Assembly: GCF_900683735.1 (NCBI RefSeq)
Contig: NZ_LR215979.1
Span: 992,001 to 1,056,000 of the forward strand
Source of the DNA: Fusobacterium ulcerans ATCC 49185
Lineage (GTDB): Bacteria > Fusobacteriota > Fusobacteriia > Fusobacteriales > Fusobacteriaceae
Direction: 5' to 3'
Length of the DNA: 64,000 bases
The notes under the pieces: generated by a model
Databases searched by the model: none
What the model saw: the letters and a program-made list of their open reading frames with translations, nothing else
What the model was told of the DNA's origin: nothing
Part shown: piece after piece, positions 44,148-53,434 of the stretch
Layout of the letters: every line of letters starts with the position of its first letter
Numbering within the stretch: position 1 is the first letter of the stretch
Translations under genes and position numbers: made by a program

Positions 44148-47100
44148 GTGAAAAACAGACTGGTTTTGAAAGCAAGTGCTGGAACAGGAAAAACTTATCG
44201 TCTCTCTCTGGAATATGTAGGGGCATTATGCAGAGGTATAGATTTTAAAGATATACTTGTAATGACTTTTACTAAAAAGGCCACTGCTGAAATAAAAGAA
44301 AGGATACTTAAATTTCTTAAAGAACTGGAAGAAAATACAAAAGATGGAGAAAGTATAAAAGAAAATTTGAAGAAGATATATCCAGATATGGAATTTAACC
44401 ATGAAAAAATATCTTCTATATATAGAGATCTGATTCAAAATAGAGATAAATTAAAAGTATATACTATTGACGCCTTTACCAATCTGATATTTAAAAAGGC
44501 GATAGCTCCATATTTAAAAATATATTCATATGAGATAATTGATGATGATGAAAATAGAAAAATCCTTATAAAAACATTTCAGAAGATATTTGATAATAAA
44601 GATGATTTCAGAGCTTTTAAAGGTTTTCTGGAGGATAATTCAGAAAAAGATATGGAAAATTATCTTACCCTTATAAAAAATCTGTTAAATGAAAGATGGA
44701 AAGTTATTGTGCTGGGAGAAAAGCTGAAAGAGAAAAGAAATGGACTGTCAGCAGAAAGCAACTGGAAATATATGGACAGAATAACTGAGATATTAGAGAG
44801 GGTATCTAAAATAAAGGATAAATCTTTGGAGGAGCTTTTTAAAACTTCACTGAAAAAATATCTCTTATGTAAGAATGAAGATGAAAAAGAGAGCTTTATA
44901 CTTGAAAAAAATGGAGATATTCTGGAAAAAGAAGTATGGAATGGAGTAAAAGTAAAATCTAAAAAAGGTGATATAGATTCTGAGCTGGAAGATATGAAAT
45001 ATATCTATGGAGAGCTGAGAGACAACCTAGCTAAGACTATGTACAATAACAGCATCATTCCTTATGAGGAAAAGCTTCTGTATATTTTAAATAGAATATA
45101 TGAGGTTTATGATGATATAAAATTCAGAGAGAAAAGATTTACCCATTCTGATATCAGCAGCTACACTTTTAAATATATCAGAGATAAGGAATTGAATTTT
45201 ATAAATGAAAATGGAGTGACAGATGAATTTTTTGAAATATTAGATGGAAAAATTGATACTATATTCATAGATGAGTTTCAAGATACAAGTATACTTCAAT
45301 GGAAAATACTAAAAGATATAATTGATCAGACAAACAATGTAATATGTGTTGGAGATGAAAAGCAGAGTATCTACGGCTGGCGTGGAGGAGAGAAAAAACT
45401 TTTTGAAAATCTTGAAAAAATAATAGATGGAAAAGAGGAGAAACTTTTTACCTGCTTTAGAAGTGAAAAAAATATAGTGAGCTTTACAAATATGATATTC
45501 TCAAATATTTCTAAAATGTCAGATAGGGAAGAATTTGGAGAAGAACCATGGAATTTCTATGAGGTAAATTCAAAGTCAGAAGATGTATCAGGCCATATAG
45601 AAGTATTGAGAAAAAAATCAGAGGAAGAAGCTACAGTAATAGATCAGATAATAAAAAGAATAAAAGATGATTTCAATGGAAATTATAGAGGAATAGGAAT
45701 ATTAGGAAGAACTAATAAAGAGCTGGATATGATAGCAGAAAAATTATCAGAAGCAGATATTCCATATGTTATAGACTCAAATTCCAATATAGTAGATTAC
45801 AGAGGAATAAATGGACTTTTTTCTTTGATAAATTATCTTGTAAAAAATGATTATCTAGCACTTTTAGATTTTTTTAGATCGGATTTGATAAATATAAGGG
45901 TAAAAGCTCTTAAATATTTGATAAAAAATAGAGAAGATGTAGAAAAATATCTCAATATGGAAGAGGCAGAAATTCTATTAGACGGTGTCGATCTTGAAGT
46001 ATTGGAAATAGTGAGAGATATTAGAAAAGAATATCTGGAGAACAATGGAGAAACAATTTTTCTTACTTATGATATTTTGAAAAAAGTAGGAATAGGTGGA
46101 AAACTTAATAGTAAAAGTGATATTTCAAATATTTATTCTTTTTATAAAATAATAAAGAGCTATAAATATTTTGAGGAATTTATAGTTGAATTTGAAGATA
46201 AAAGAAATAGTGATAAATTTAAAAAAATGGTATTGGAAGATGATAACAGTGTCAATGTTATGACAATACATAAATCTAAAGGGTTAGAATTTGATACTTT
46301 GTTTTATTATTATAATCCTTCATCAAGAGGGAGCTCAAGAGGGAATATGAGATTCTTTCTGAAAATGGATAAAGAGTACAATGAGCCTGAAAGTTTTCTG
46401 ATTACTCATGACAAATTCAAAAAAGTTATAAAATCTCTAGGAAGAGAGTATGACTATCTGGCTGATATAGAAATCAAAGAGAAGCATGAAGAGATAAATA
46501 ACCTGTATGTAGCCCTTACGAGGCCTAAAAATAATTTATATATAGCAGTTGAAAATGATAAAGAAAATCTTTTTTCTGAGGCACTCTTTATCAGTGAAGA
46601 CAAGATAGAAGACAGTGATATCATACCTAGCAAAATTGAAAAGAATGCAATTAAGGAAAAGAAAAGGGAGTTTGTACTTGATTTATCAACACCAGAAGCT
46701 GAATATCCTGATGCAGAAGAAAGTATGGAAAAAGAAAGAGAAAAAATTTATTCTCATGCTCTTGGAAATGAGATAAAAAGAGTAAGGGGAACAACAGTAC
46801 ATTTTTTCTTAGAAAATATTATAAATGGAACTGATGAAGAGGTGACTCTCTCAAAGGAACTTACTTTTTCAAAATTTGCTTCTGTCATAGGAGAAAAGGC
46901 TATAAAGGAACTTTTGTCAGATGAAAATATAGAATATATTTTGAATAAAAATAGAGAGATTTTTTCCAATAAATGGGATTTTATATTTCCTGAATATGAA
47001 GTATTTACAGAAGACAAGACATACAGAATAGATAGACTTATGATAAAAATGCCAGATGAAGATACTAAAGGAACAGTATATATAGTTGACTATAAAACTG

Positions 47101-47219
47101 GAGAAACTGATGAAGACCAGATAGAAAATTATAAATATTTAATAGAAAAACTTTTAGAAGATAGAGAGATGCTGAATAAATTTGAAATAATCACAGAATT
47201 TATAGAATTTAAATTATGA
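44148..47219 (+). CDS. addA: AddA-like helicase-nuclease subunit
   Basis: 1023 residues, superfamily 1 helicase. Walker A ASAGTGKT (9-16), motif II IFIDEFQDTS (about 376), CVGDEKQSIYGWRGG (motif III, about 402-416), MTIHKSKGLEFDTLF (motif V) and VALTRPKNNLY (motif VI). A C-terminal PD-(D/E)XK nuclease has YIVDYKTGE (about 981) and QIENYKYLIEKL. GTG start at 44148 with GGGGGAG seven bases upstream; the frame also opens earlier without a site. It overlaps nothing of addB but is 2 bases behind it, so the two subunits are coupled. Confidence 0.9.
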   Translation: MKNRLVLKASAGTGKTYRLSLEYVGALCRGIDFKDILVMTFTKKATAEIKERILKFLKELEENTKDGESIKENLKKIYPDMEFNHEKISSIYRDLIQNRDKLKVYTIDAFTNLIFKKAIAPYLKIYSYEIIDDDENRKILIKTFQKIFDNKDDFRAFKGFLEDNSEKDMENYLTLIKNLLNERWKVIVLGEKLKEKRNGLSAESNWKYMDRITEILERVSKIKDKSLEELFKTSLKKYLLCKNEDEKESFILEKNGDILEKEVWNGVKVKSKKGDIDSELEDMKYIYGELRDNLAKTMYNNSIIPYEEKLLYILNRIYEVYDDIKFREKRFTHSDISSYTFKYIRDKELNFINENGVTDEFFEILDGKIDTIFIDEFQDTSILQWKILKDIIDQTNNVICVGDEKQSIYGWRGGEKKLFENLEKIIDGKEEKLFTCFRSEKNIVSFTNMIFSNISKMSDREEFGEEPWNFYEVNSKSEDVSGHIEVLRKKSEEEATVIDQIIKRIKDDFNGNYRGIGILGRTNKELDMIAEKLSEADIPYVIDSNSNIVDYRGINGLFSLINYLVKNDYLALLDFFRSDLINIRVKALKYLIKNREDVEKYLNMEEAEILLDGVDLEVLEIVRDIRKEYLENNGETIFLTYDILKKVGIGGKLNSKSDISNIYSFYKIIKSYKYFEEFIVEFEDKRNSDKFKKMVLEDDNSVNVMTIHKSKGLEFDTLFYYYNPSSRGSSRGNMRFFLKMDKEYNEPESFLITHDKFKKVIKSLGREYDYLADIEIKEKHEEINNLYVALTRPKNNLYIAVENDKENLFSEALFISEDKIEDSDIIPSKIEKNAIKEKKREFVLDLSTPEAEYPDAEESMEKEREKIYSHALGNEIKRVRGTTVHFFLENIINGTDEEVTLSKELTFSKFASVIGEKAIKELLSDENIEYILNKNREIFSNKWDFIFPEYEVFTEDKTYRIDRLMIKMPDEDTKGTVYIVDYKTGETDEDQIENYKYLIEKLLEDREMLNKFEIITEFIEFKL

Positions 47220-47236
47220 AAATAGAAGGAGTAAAT

Positions 47237-47749
47237 ATGATAGTTGAAGTAAAAGAGCACAATCCAGAATGGGCTTGTTTGTATCTTGAGGAAGCTGAAA
47301 AAATAAAAAAAATACTTCAAGGTGAGCTTATCAAAATATATCATATAGGAAGCACTTCTGTAAAAGGGTTAAAAGCAAAGCCAATAATAGATATAATGCC
47401 AGTGGTAAAAGATATAAATAGTATAGATCAGTATAATAGTGAGTTTATTGAATTAGGCTATGAGCCAATGGGTGAATTTGGAATACCAAAAAGAAGATTT
47501 TTTAAAAAAGGAAAAGAAAAAAGAACTCATCATATTCATATATTTCAAATTGCTGATAGAGAAAATATTGAAAGGCATCTTGCAGTAAGAGATTATCTGA
47601 GAGAACATCCAGAAGATGCAGAAGCATATGGAGAGCTGAAGTATGAATTAGCACAAAAGTTTCCAAAAGATATAGAAGGCTATTGTGATGGAAAAGATTC
47701 CTTTGTAAAAAATTTAGAGAAAAAAGCTCTTGCATGGGATAAAAAGTAG
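47237..47749 (+). CDS. GrpB-family (nucleotidyltransferase-fold) protein
   Basis: 170 residues. HIGSTSVKGLKAKPIIDIMPVV (about 36-57), HHIHIFQ and the paired D residues are the GrpB/UPF0157 pattern, related to nucleotidyltransferases; biochemical role unproven. The ATG at 47237 has GAAGGAG five bases upstream; another ATG at 47216 lies inside the addA end. Third gene of the addB-addA unit. Confidence 0.85.
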   Translation: MIVEVKEHNPEWACLYLEEAEKIKKILQGELIKIYHIGSTSVKGLKAKPIIDIMPVVKDINSIDQYNSEFIELGYEPMGEFGIPKRRFFKKGKEKRTHHIHIFQIADRENIERHLAVRDYLREHPEDAEAYGELKYELAQKFPKDIEGYCDGKDSFVKNLEKKALAWDKK

Positions 47750-47779
47750 ACATTTAAAGTTTTGACAAGGGAGAGGTTT

Positions 47780-48361
47780 ATGAAAAATATATTAGTAGTT
47801 GTTGGAAGTGGAAGAAAAAATGGAAATACTGAACAATTAGCAGATTCTTTTATAAAGGGTGCTGAAGAAGCTGGACATCATGTGAAAAAAGTTTTTTTAG
47901 GAAATAAAACAATAAATGGCTGTATAGGATGTAATGCCTGCCGTTATGGGAAACCATGCATACAGAAAGATGATTTCAATGAGCTGATTCCTGATATAAA
48001 AAGTTGTGACTTACTGGTTTTTGCTTCTCCACTTTTTTTCTGGACAATTTCAGCAAAAATAAAAGCTTTTATTGAACGTTTTTATTGTATTGCAGAAGAG
48101 GATTCTAATCCTTCATTAGGAAGATATGAAAAATATCCTGTAAAAGACTGTGCACTGCTTATGACTTCAGCAGATAATTTCTTCTGGACATTTGAACAGG
48201 TAACTTCTTATTATCAGTTTACTTTAGTCAATTATATAGGATTTAAAGATAAGGGAATGGTGTTGGCAGGAGGATGTGGAAATACTAATGGTAAGCCTAA
48301 GATTAAAGAAACAGGACATCTCTTAAGGGCATATGAATTTGGTAAAAGAATATATGGATAA
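47780..48361 (+). CDS. NADPH-dependent FMN reductase / flavodoxin-fold iron-sulfur flavoprotein
   Basis: 193 residues, flavodoxin fold: VVVGSGRKNGNTEQLADSF (5-23) binds FMN phosphate, and CIGCNACRYGKPC (about 50-62) is the cysteine cluster of iron-sulfur flavoproteins. Likely a small electron-transfer or quinone/FMN reductase. The ATG at 47780 has GGGAGAGG directly upstream. It is the last gene of the addB-addA-grpB unit, closed by a strong terminator. Confidence 0.8.
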   Translation: MKNILVVVGSGRKNGNTEQLADSFIKGAEEAGHHVKKVFLGNKTINGCIGCNACRYGKPCIQKDDFNELIPDIKSCDLLVFASPLFFWTISAKIKAFIERFYCIAEEDSNPSLGRYEKYPVKDCALLMTSADNFFWTFEQVTSYYQFTLVNYIGFKDKGMVLAGGCGNTNGKPKIKETGHLLRAYEFGKRIYG

Positions 48362-48364
48362 AAT

Positions 48365-48396
48365 AAAGGAGAATGACCAAATCATTCTCCTTTTGT
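48365..48396. terminator. Bidirectional terminator
   Basis: 12-bp stem AAAGGAGAATGA / TCATTCTCCTTT with a 5-base loop, between convergent genes. Confidence 0.9.
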
Positions 48397-48404
48397 TTTA
48401 GAAT

Positions 48405-48857
48405 CTAATAATTTAATTCTTTTAGTACTGTATCAATCTCTTCACTTTTTTCCTGAGGAGCATTAATAAAAATAAATGTATTTTCCACTCTAGAAATAAC
48501 TTTGTATTTTGAGTTAGTTTTCAATGTAAATCTTGAAGTGTTCCCAACAGTTTTTTGAGTTTGAACACTCTTATTTCCCTTTGATTTTTCAAAAGTTTCT
48601 TTATTAAGATTGTAAGAACTAACTGCAACATCTACATTTTCAACAATGAAAAATTCAATCTGGTAACCATCTTTTCCTGCAATTAAAACATCTTTAATAG
48701 CCTTTGAAGGATATTGAGATGTAATGTTTATTACTTCATACCCATTTTTTCCCATCTTGTTTTCAAAATCTCCAGCTGTCATAGCTTTTTTGTTGCCACA
48801 ACCTATAATTGTAAAAATCAATACTGCTCCAATTAAAATTGAAATAATTTTTTTCAT
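48405..48857 (-). CDS. Lipoprotein of unknown function
   Basis: 150 residues with a clear lipobox (TIIGC, C20) and a small soluble domain (GDFENKMGKNGYEVINI, then beta-rich sequence). Likely anchored in the envelope. GGGGGA precedes the ATG. No family recognised. Confidence 0.7.
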   Translation of the reverse strand: MKKIISILIGAVLIFTIIGCGNKKAMTAGDFENKMGKNGYEVINITSQYPSKAIKDVLIAGKDGYQIEFFIVENVDVAVSSYNLNKETFEKSKGNKSVQTQKTVGNTSRFTLKTNSKYKVISRVENTFIFINAPQEKSEEIDTVLKELNY

Positions 48858-49093
48858 AAAATCCCCCTTGATAATTTTTATAGTTAATTATATCATAAAA
48901 CAAATTAATGATGTTAACTTATTTTGAAAGAAAAAATATTTTTTGAAAAATATTGTAGAAATATTGAAAGAAATCAACTATATATTTTTTGAAGAAAGAT
49001 TTTTTCATAGATATATCACTATTCTTAAAAAATTTATTTTTTTCTTTCTAAATAAAAAATACTCTTTTAAAATATAATGTAAAAAATTTTAAA

Positions 49094-49214
49094 AAAATAA
49101 AAATGTAATGAAGAATTAAATTGGATATTTATAATTTTATTAAAAACTAAATAGTAAATTTATGTAGTAGCAATGGTAATGATATATTTATATAAATTTA
49201 CTGGAAGAATTTGA
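49094..49214 (+). pseudogene. Deletion scar of the DUF4225-like/membrane-protein module
   Basis: 49094-49163 matches 973-1042 without gaps (59 of 70 by eye). It is followed at 49165 by the 3' end of the small membrane gene (compare 2394-2442). All the sequence between, including the DUF4225-like gene, is missing. So a copy of the module once stood here and was lost, leaving its two ends joined. Confidence 0.75.
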
Positions 49215-49233
49215 AAAGAGAAGAAATTAATCT
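49214..49233 (+). repeat. 20-bp direct repeat, copy 1
   Basis: AAAAGAGAAGAAATTAATCT, identical to 49742-49761, directly after the scar. The two copies flank the small membrane gene at 49405. Confidence 0.9.
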
Positions 49234-49404
49234 GTTGCTTCAATACTTTAAAAAATTTTATGAAAGAATGGTAAAATCGTAAGAAGCAGCTAAAAGCAAT
49301 AAAAGGTTGCCATAATGAAAAATTTACTTGGTAGTATGTAAAGCTAATATTATGTTAAAATTATTTTATAATTTAGATATAAAAATATTAGTGGGGGAAT
49401 AACT

Positions 49405-49647
49405 ATGAAGGAATTGATTGTTGTTTATAATTTAGCTGTTTGGGTTATTTTATCCTTATTAGGTTTAGTAGTATTGGGAAAATTTGCTCAACTTTTAATA
49501 AGGGACTTATCTACAGGAGTTGAAATTTTTATTCCAGGTATATTAATTTTAGTTTGTGGAACTTTGCTGATAGAATATTTTTTTATTACTAGAGTAATTA
49601 AATATAACAGAATTTTAAAAAATCGTCATAAAAATAATAAAAAATAA
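49405..49647 (+). CDS. Small membrane protein of unknown function
   Basis: 80 residues, two hydrophobic segments (about 5-33 and 41-63) and a basic tail (KNRHKNNKK). GTGGGGGAA precedes the ATG. It sits between two identical 20-bp direct repeats, suggesting insertion or duplication. No family recognised. Confidence 0.6.
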   Translation: MKELIVVYNLAVWVILSLLGLVVLGKFAQLLIRDLSTGVEIFIPGILILVCGTLLIEYFFITRVIKYNRILKNRHKNNKK

Positions 49648-49740
49648 AAAATTATATTATGAAATTTAACTGGCTTAAAAATACTTATTTTTATAAAATT
49701 AAAAAAGGTTTTTAGAATAATATGAGGAATAAGTAAAATA

Positions 49741-49773
49741 AAAAAGAGAAGAAATTAATCTTCCCTTTTATTT
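49741..49773 (+). terminator. Terminator containing direct-repeat copy 2
   Basis: AAAAGAGAAGA pairs with TCTTCCCTTTT (one mismatch) before a T-rich tract. Its left arm is the second copy of the 20-bp direct repeat. Confidence 0.6.
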
Positions 49774-49839
49774 TTTATTAGTCTTTAAATACTTGGCTGA
49801 TGCAACTATATTTACAAAAATATCTTATTTTTCAGAGCA

Positions 49840-50931
49840 TTAATCTCTAAGTGCCAATGGCATTAAGATATATCTGTAATCCTCTTTTCCTGTTTCAGTT
49901 ATTTCAAACATAGAAGAAGCATTGCTTCCTTTAATAACTGGATTATCTGAAATATTATCTATATATTCAGCAAGAAATTTACAGTTTAATGAAGATTTGA
50001 AATCTTCTCCCTCTTTTATCATATTAACTTTTTGATTAATTTTAGCCTTTCCAGAAAAAGCATTGATTAAAAGAGTTTTACCTTTAAAATCAAATATAGC
50101 TCCAAATTTAGCATCTACACTTGTTTTAGCTACAGTGATGACTCTTTTTAAAGCACTTTTTAATTCATCTCTATTAAATTCCATGACTTTAGTAAAAGAG
50201 TTGTTAGCAAGAATACCTTTAAAATCTGGGAAAGGCAAAGCAATAGTCTTGCTTGAAAAATAAGCATTTTTCCAAGCAAGAATAACATTTTCTCCACTGA
50301 AACCAATAGTTACTTCTTCTTCTGAATCTTTTAAAAGTTTACAGATAACATTTATACTGTCCATTGGAATTGATATCTCTTTTTCTACATGACAATTTTT
50401 TTCAGCTTTAAAATATAAGAGTCTGTAAGAATCTGTAGATACAAGATTGATTTCATTTAATTTGAAAATTGCTCTAACACAGTTTATTTGAAGATTATCA
50501 TTTGTTAGAGAAGCTGCAAACTTAGATTTTTCAAGGAGTTTTACAAGTTCTCCTCCTGTTATAGTAAGAAGCTTTATAGGTGTAGTTTCTGTAATTATAG
50601 GGAAAGTTCCCTCTTCAAGTATTGAAAATTCTGCCTGATGTACTGTAATAAATCCATTGCTTAAGATAAATTCAATATATTCTTCATCAAGTAATTTTAT
50701 ATATTCAAGTAGAAGAAATGGTTTTAAAACTACATTTCCCTCTTCTTTAACTTCAGCTTCAGCTTTTCTTATATGATCTACTTCTAGATTAGTTCCTACA
50801 AAAGTAATAAGATTGTTTTCAGCTTTTATCTGCAGCCCTGAAACAATAGGTTTAATAGGATTTTCCTTTAATATATTTGTATATTCAGAAAGTATTGAAA
50901 TCAATTCCTCTCTTTTTATAGAAAATTTCAT
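49840..50931 (-). CDS. dnaN: DNA polymerase III beta clamp
   Basis: 363 residues with three clamp domains: MKFSIKREELISILS at the start, LVSTDSYRLLYFKAE (about 179-193) and the C-terminal YILMPLALRD, the usual clamp ending. It forms the ring that tethers DNA polymerase. ATG at 50931 with GGAGG five bases upstream; the frame opens at a TTG four codons earlier. No dnaA or recF is adjacent, so it is not in the classic origin cluster. The potD gene lies upstream on the same strand. Confidence 0.95.
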   Translation of the reverse strand: MKFSIKREELISILSEYTNILKENPIKPIVSGLQIKAENNLITFVGTNLEVDHIRKAEAEVKEEGNVVLKPFLLLEYIKLLDEEYIEFILSNGFITVHQAEFSILEEGTFPIITETTPIKLLTITGGELVKLLEKSKFAASLTNDNLQINCVRAIFKLNEINLVSTDSYRLLYFKAEKNCHVEKEISIPMDSINVICKLLKDSEEEVTIGFSGENVILAWKNAYFSSKTIALPFPDFKGILANNSFTKVMEFNRDELKSALKRVITVAKTSVDAKFGAIFDFKGKTLLINAFSGKAKINQKVNMIKEGEDFKSSLNCKFLAEYIDNISDNPVIKGSNASSMFEITETGKEDYRYILMPLALRD

Positions 50932-50952
50932 TTGTGCCTCCAAAGGTATTTG

Positions 50953-51981
50953 TTAATCAGCAATCAATATTTCTTGCCAGTATTTATTCTGCAGGTCAAG
51001 AGTATTGTGAATATCTCTCAATACCTGAGTATTTTTTAAATCTTCTATCTGGAATAGAGGTTCTACTTCCATTAATTCTCTAGCTGGAATATTGATAGAA
51101 GGTGTTTCCAGTATATCTGCCAATTGAGCATATACTTCTGGTCTGTGTATAAATTCAATAAATTTGTAAGCATTTTCTTTATGAGGTGCATTGCTAAGAA
51201 TAACAAATGAATCTATATATGCAGTTCCACCTTTTTCAGGAATAATGAAATCAACTTTTTTTCTTTCATTTGCATCAAGTTCTCTAAAAATATTATCAGG
51301 ATATCCTTGTACTACCCAGAAATCACCACTTGCAAAACCTTTTCCAAAAGATTCAGAATCGAATTTAGCTATATTTCTTTTCCATCCTTTTACCATTTCA
51401 GCAGCATCAGCTATATCTTTTTCATTAGATGTAGTCTGATCTTTCCCATTCATAGCAAGAGCTGATGTCATAACTTCTCTCATATCATCTAAAAGAGTCA
51501 TTCTTCCTTTTAAATCGCTTCTATTGTAGATTGAATAATCTCTTGGATAATCTTTTACATAGTCTTTATTAACTGCAATAACAGTAGCTCCCATTACATA
51601 AGGAACACCATAGTCATTGTTTTTATCAAAATATTGAAGCTTTTCAAGTACCAAAGGGTCTATATTTTTCAATGTAGATAATTTACTTTTATCAAGTTTG
51701 TCTATCATTTTTTCTTTCATCATAATCTCAGTATAGTCAGCTGAAGGAAGTACGATATCATATCCAGCTCCACCTGCTTTTAATTTTGTAAACATTTCTT
51801 CATTAGAAGAATAGATATCTTCAATGACTTTTATACCAGTTTCCTTTTCAAATGCCTGATAAGTTTCTTTTGGAATATAATCAGCCCATCCGTAGAGGTA
51901 TAGTGTATTTTCATCTTTACCGCTCTTTCCACAAGAAATCAAAGTGAAAGCCAAAGTTAATAGTAATAGTATTTTTTTCAT
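50953..51981 (-). CDS. potD: Spermidine/putrescine-type ABC transporter binding lipoprotein
   Basis: 342 residues. Lipobox LISC (C17), then the polyamine-binding fold: LYLYGWADYIPKETYQAFEKETGI, DIVLPSADY, GAGYDIV, GYPDNIFRELD and YKFIEFIHRPEVYAQLADI. It would feed polyamines to a PotABC permease that is not in the window. GGAGGA precedes the ATG. The 21-base gap to dnaN suggests joint transcription. Confidence 0.9.
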   Translation of the reverse strand: MKKILLLLTLAFTLISCGKSGKDENTLYLYGWADYIPKETYQAFEKETGIKVIEDIYSSNEEMFTKLKAGGAGYDIVLPSADYTEIMMKEKMIDKLDKSKLSTLKNIDPLVLEKLQYFDKNNDYGVPYVMGATVIAVNKDYVKDYPRDYSIYNRSDLKGRMTLLDDMREVMTSALAMNGKDQTTSNEKDIADAAEMVKGWKRNIAKFDSESFGKGFASGDFWVVQGYPDNIFRELDANERKKVDFIIPEKGGTAYIDSFVILSNAPHKENAYKFIEFIHRPEVYAQLADILETPSINIPARELMEVEPLFQIEDLKNTQVLRDIHNTLDLQNKYWQEILIAD

Positions 51982-52054
51982 TTATCAATCCTCCTAAGTT
52001 CATAATCTTTTAATATTTTAATATAGAATAAAGATTAAGTCAATTAAATTCGTA

Positions 52055-53257
52055 TTATTGGTAGAGAGAAATTTCGGTTAAAATCCTTGAAATATCCTCG
52101 GCAAAATATGTTTTTGGCTTGACTTTAAGTGCCATATTTTCCAGATAAATAAAAGATTTAACAACTGGATATATTTCATCGCTAAAAGTCATTCCATATT
52201 TTATTCCTGCTTTGAAGGAACACATTATATTTTTGCATATGCTGTCTTTTTGCAGATAGCTTCCTTTTGAGTTTTTAAATATATTATTGATTTCTACAGA
52301 GAGTATATTCATTTTTTCAGGCTGAATTTTCACTTTTGACATATTATTTAAAATATCTGGTATTTCAGAATAATCATATTTAGAAATAGCTGAAAGAATT
52401 TTAAATAGGTTTATTCTTGTATCATCATTTATTGAAGAAAGAACATTGCAGTCTTGAAAATATATAAAGCCGTCACTTCCAAGAATAATATTTCCCATAT
52501 GAAGATTGCTGTGAAAAGTACCTATTTTCAAAATAAAGAAAAGCTGTATTCTTATTACTTCCAGTACATCTTTATAGCTGAGCCTTCTATTTTCAAGCAT
52601 CTGATAAAAATATGTTCCATATGTATATTTGCTTACTAACATGATATCAGATGTAAGATAAGCATATATAGAAGGAAATTTTAATCTGGCAAAACCTTTG
52701 TAACCACTGTATTGATTGAGATAGTCTTTTAAAAGTTCTGTACTTCTTATCTCATTGTTAAGATTAAGTTTTTGTTCAGTTACTTTTTTTAAATTTTCAA
52801 TTATCTCAACTGTCTTATATTTTTTGTTGAATCTAGGATAGAACCAAGAGAGAAATTTTAATTCTTTTTCCAATGAAGCTACTTTTTTAGTAAAATTCTT
52901 TTTAGCATTTTCATTAACAGCTTTTATAGTGATTTCAATACCGTTTTTCAGACAGCCTTTAAAAAGATAGTTTATGTCTGAGTAAGAGTAGGAATCATTA
53001 TCATAATACTCCATTTGTGACAACAGAGGACTTTTTTTAGGCAGCAGAGTCAGAAGGTGCCTATCTTCTTTTTCTGTATCAGAGGTTTGAAATTTAGATA
53101 GATAAATACATTTTTCTATATCTATGACATCAAATCTTGAAGAATATTCCTGAGCTATCCGAATACCAAGTATACCAAGTTTTGTAATAATATTTGGATT
53201 GGGAAGTTTTTTGGAATGAAAAGATGAAATTAATTTTATAAAATTTAATAAAAGCAT
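52055..53257 (-). CDS. UbiB/ABC1-like protein kinase homologue with altered catalytic site
   Basis: 400 residues. The ABC1/UbiB pattern is visible: a basic N-terminal extension, an ATP-lysine in ITIKAVNENAKK, a hinge-like LVSKYTYGTYF, the catalytic-loop equivalent HSNLHMGN (about 249-256; normally HxDxHPGN) and FQDCNVL in place of DFG. The catalytic aspartate is asparagine here, so it may be a pseudokinase or an altered ATPase. No membrane helices. The ATG at 53257 has AAGGAGG eight bases upstream. Lone gene; role unknown. Confidence 0.6.
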   Translation of the reverse strand: MLLLNFIKLISSFHSKKLPNPNIITKLGILGIRIAQEYSSRFDVIDIEKCIYLSKFQTSDTEKEDRHLLTLLPKKSPLLSQMEYYDNDSYSYSDINYLFKGCLKNGIEITIKAVNENAKKNFTKKVASLEKELKFLSWFYPRFNKKYKTVEIIENLKKVTEQKLNLNNEIRSTELLKDYLNQYSGYKGFARLKFPSIYAYLTSDIMLVSKYTYGTYFYQMLENRRLSYKDVLEVIRIQLFFILKIGTFHSNLHMGNIILGSDGFIYFQDCNVLSSINDDTRINLFKILSAISKYDYSEIPDILNNMSKVKIQPEKMNILSVEINNIFKNSKGSYLQKDSICKNIMCSFKAGIKYGMTFSDEIYPVVKSFIYLENMALKVKPKTYFAEDISRILTEISLYQ

Positions 53258-53376
53258 ACAAACTTCCTCCTTAGTGTAATACAATATTTGTACAATTAAT
53301 TATAGCTCATATTTTCCTTAAAGTAAATATTAAGAAGGGAGGAGAGTATAAATTAAAATCCTAATTTTTGATAAAT

Positions 53377-53387
53377 TATGATATAAT
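53377..53387 (+). promoter_or_regulatory. Extended -10 promoter of the RNA methyltransferase gene
   Basis: TATGATATAAT, a TGn-TATAAT extended -10 box, 48 bases before the start codon. The same 11-mer recurs at 59498 and 62403, also before genes. Confidence 0.55.
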
Positions 53388-53434
53388 TACTGTAGGAAAA
53401 TTTAAAAATAATCAAAAAAGTTTTAGGAGGAACA

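Larger units (their letters stand above)
48858..49404. other. Intergenic region with a module-deletion scar
   Basis: AT-rich. Contains the scar at 49094-49214 (next entry). The remainder shows no gene. Confidence 0.6.

Noticed and set aside
49840-50931. Replication origin near dnaN
   Set aside because: No dnaA, recF or DnaA-box cluster is visible around the gene.
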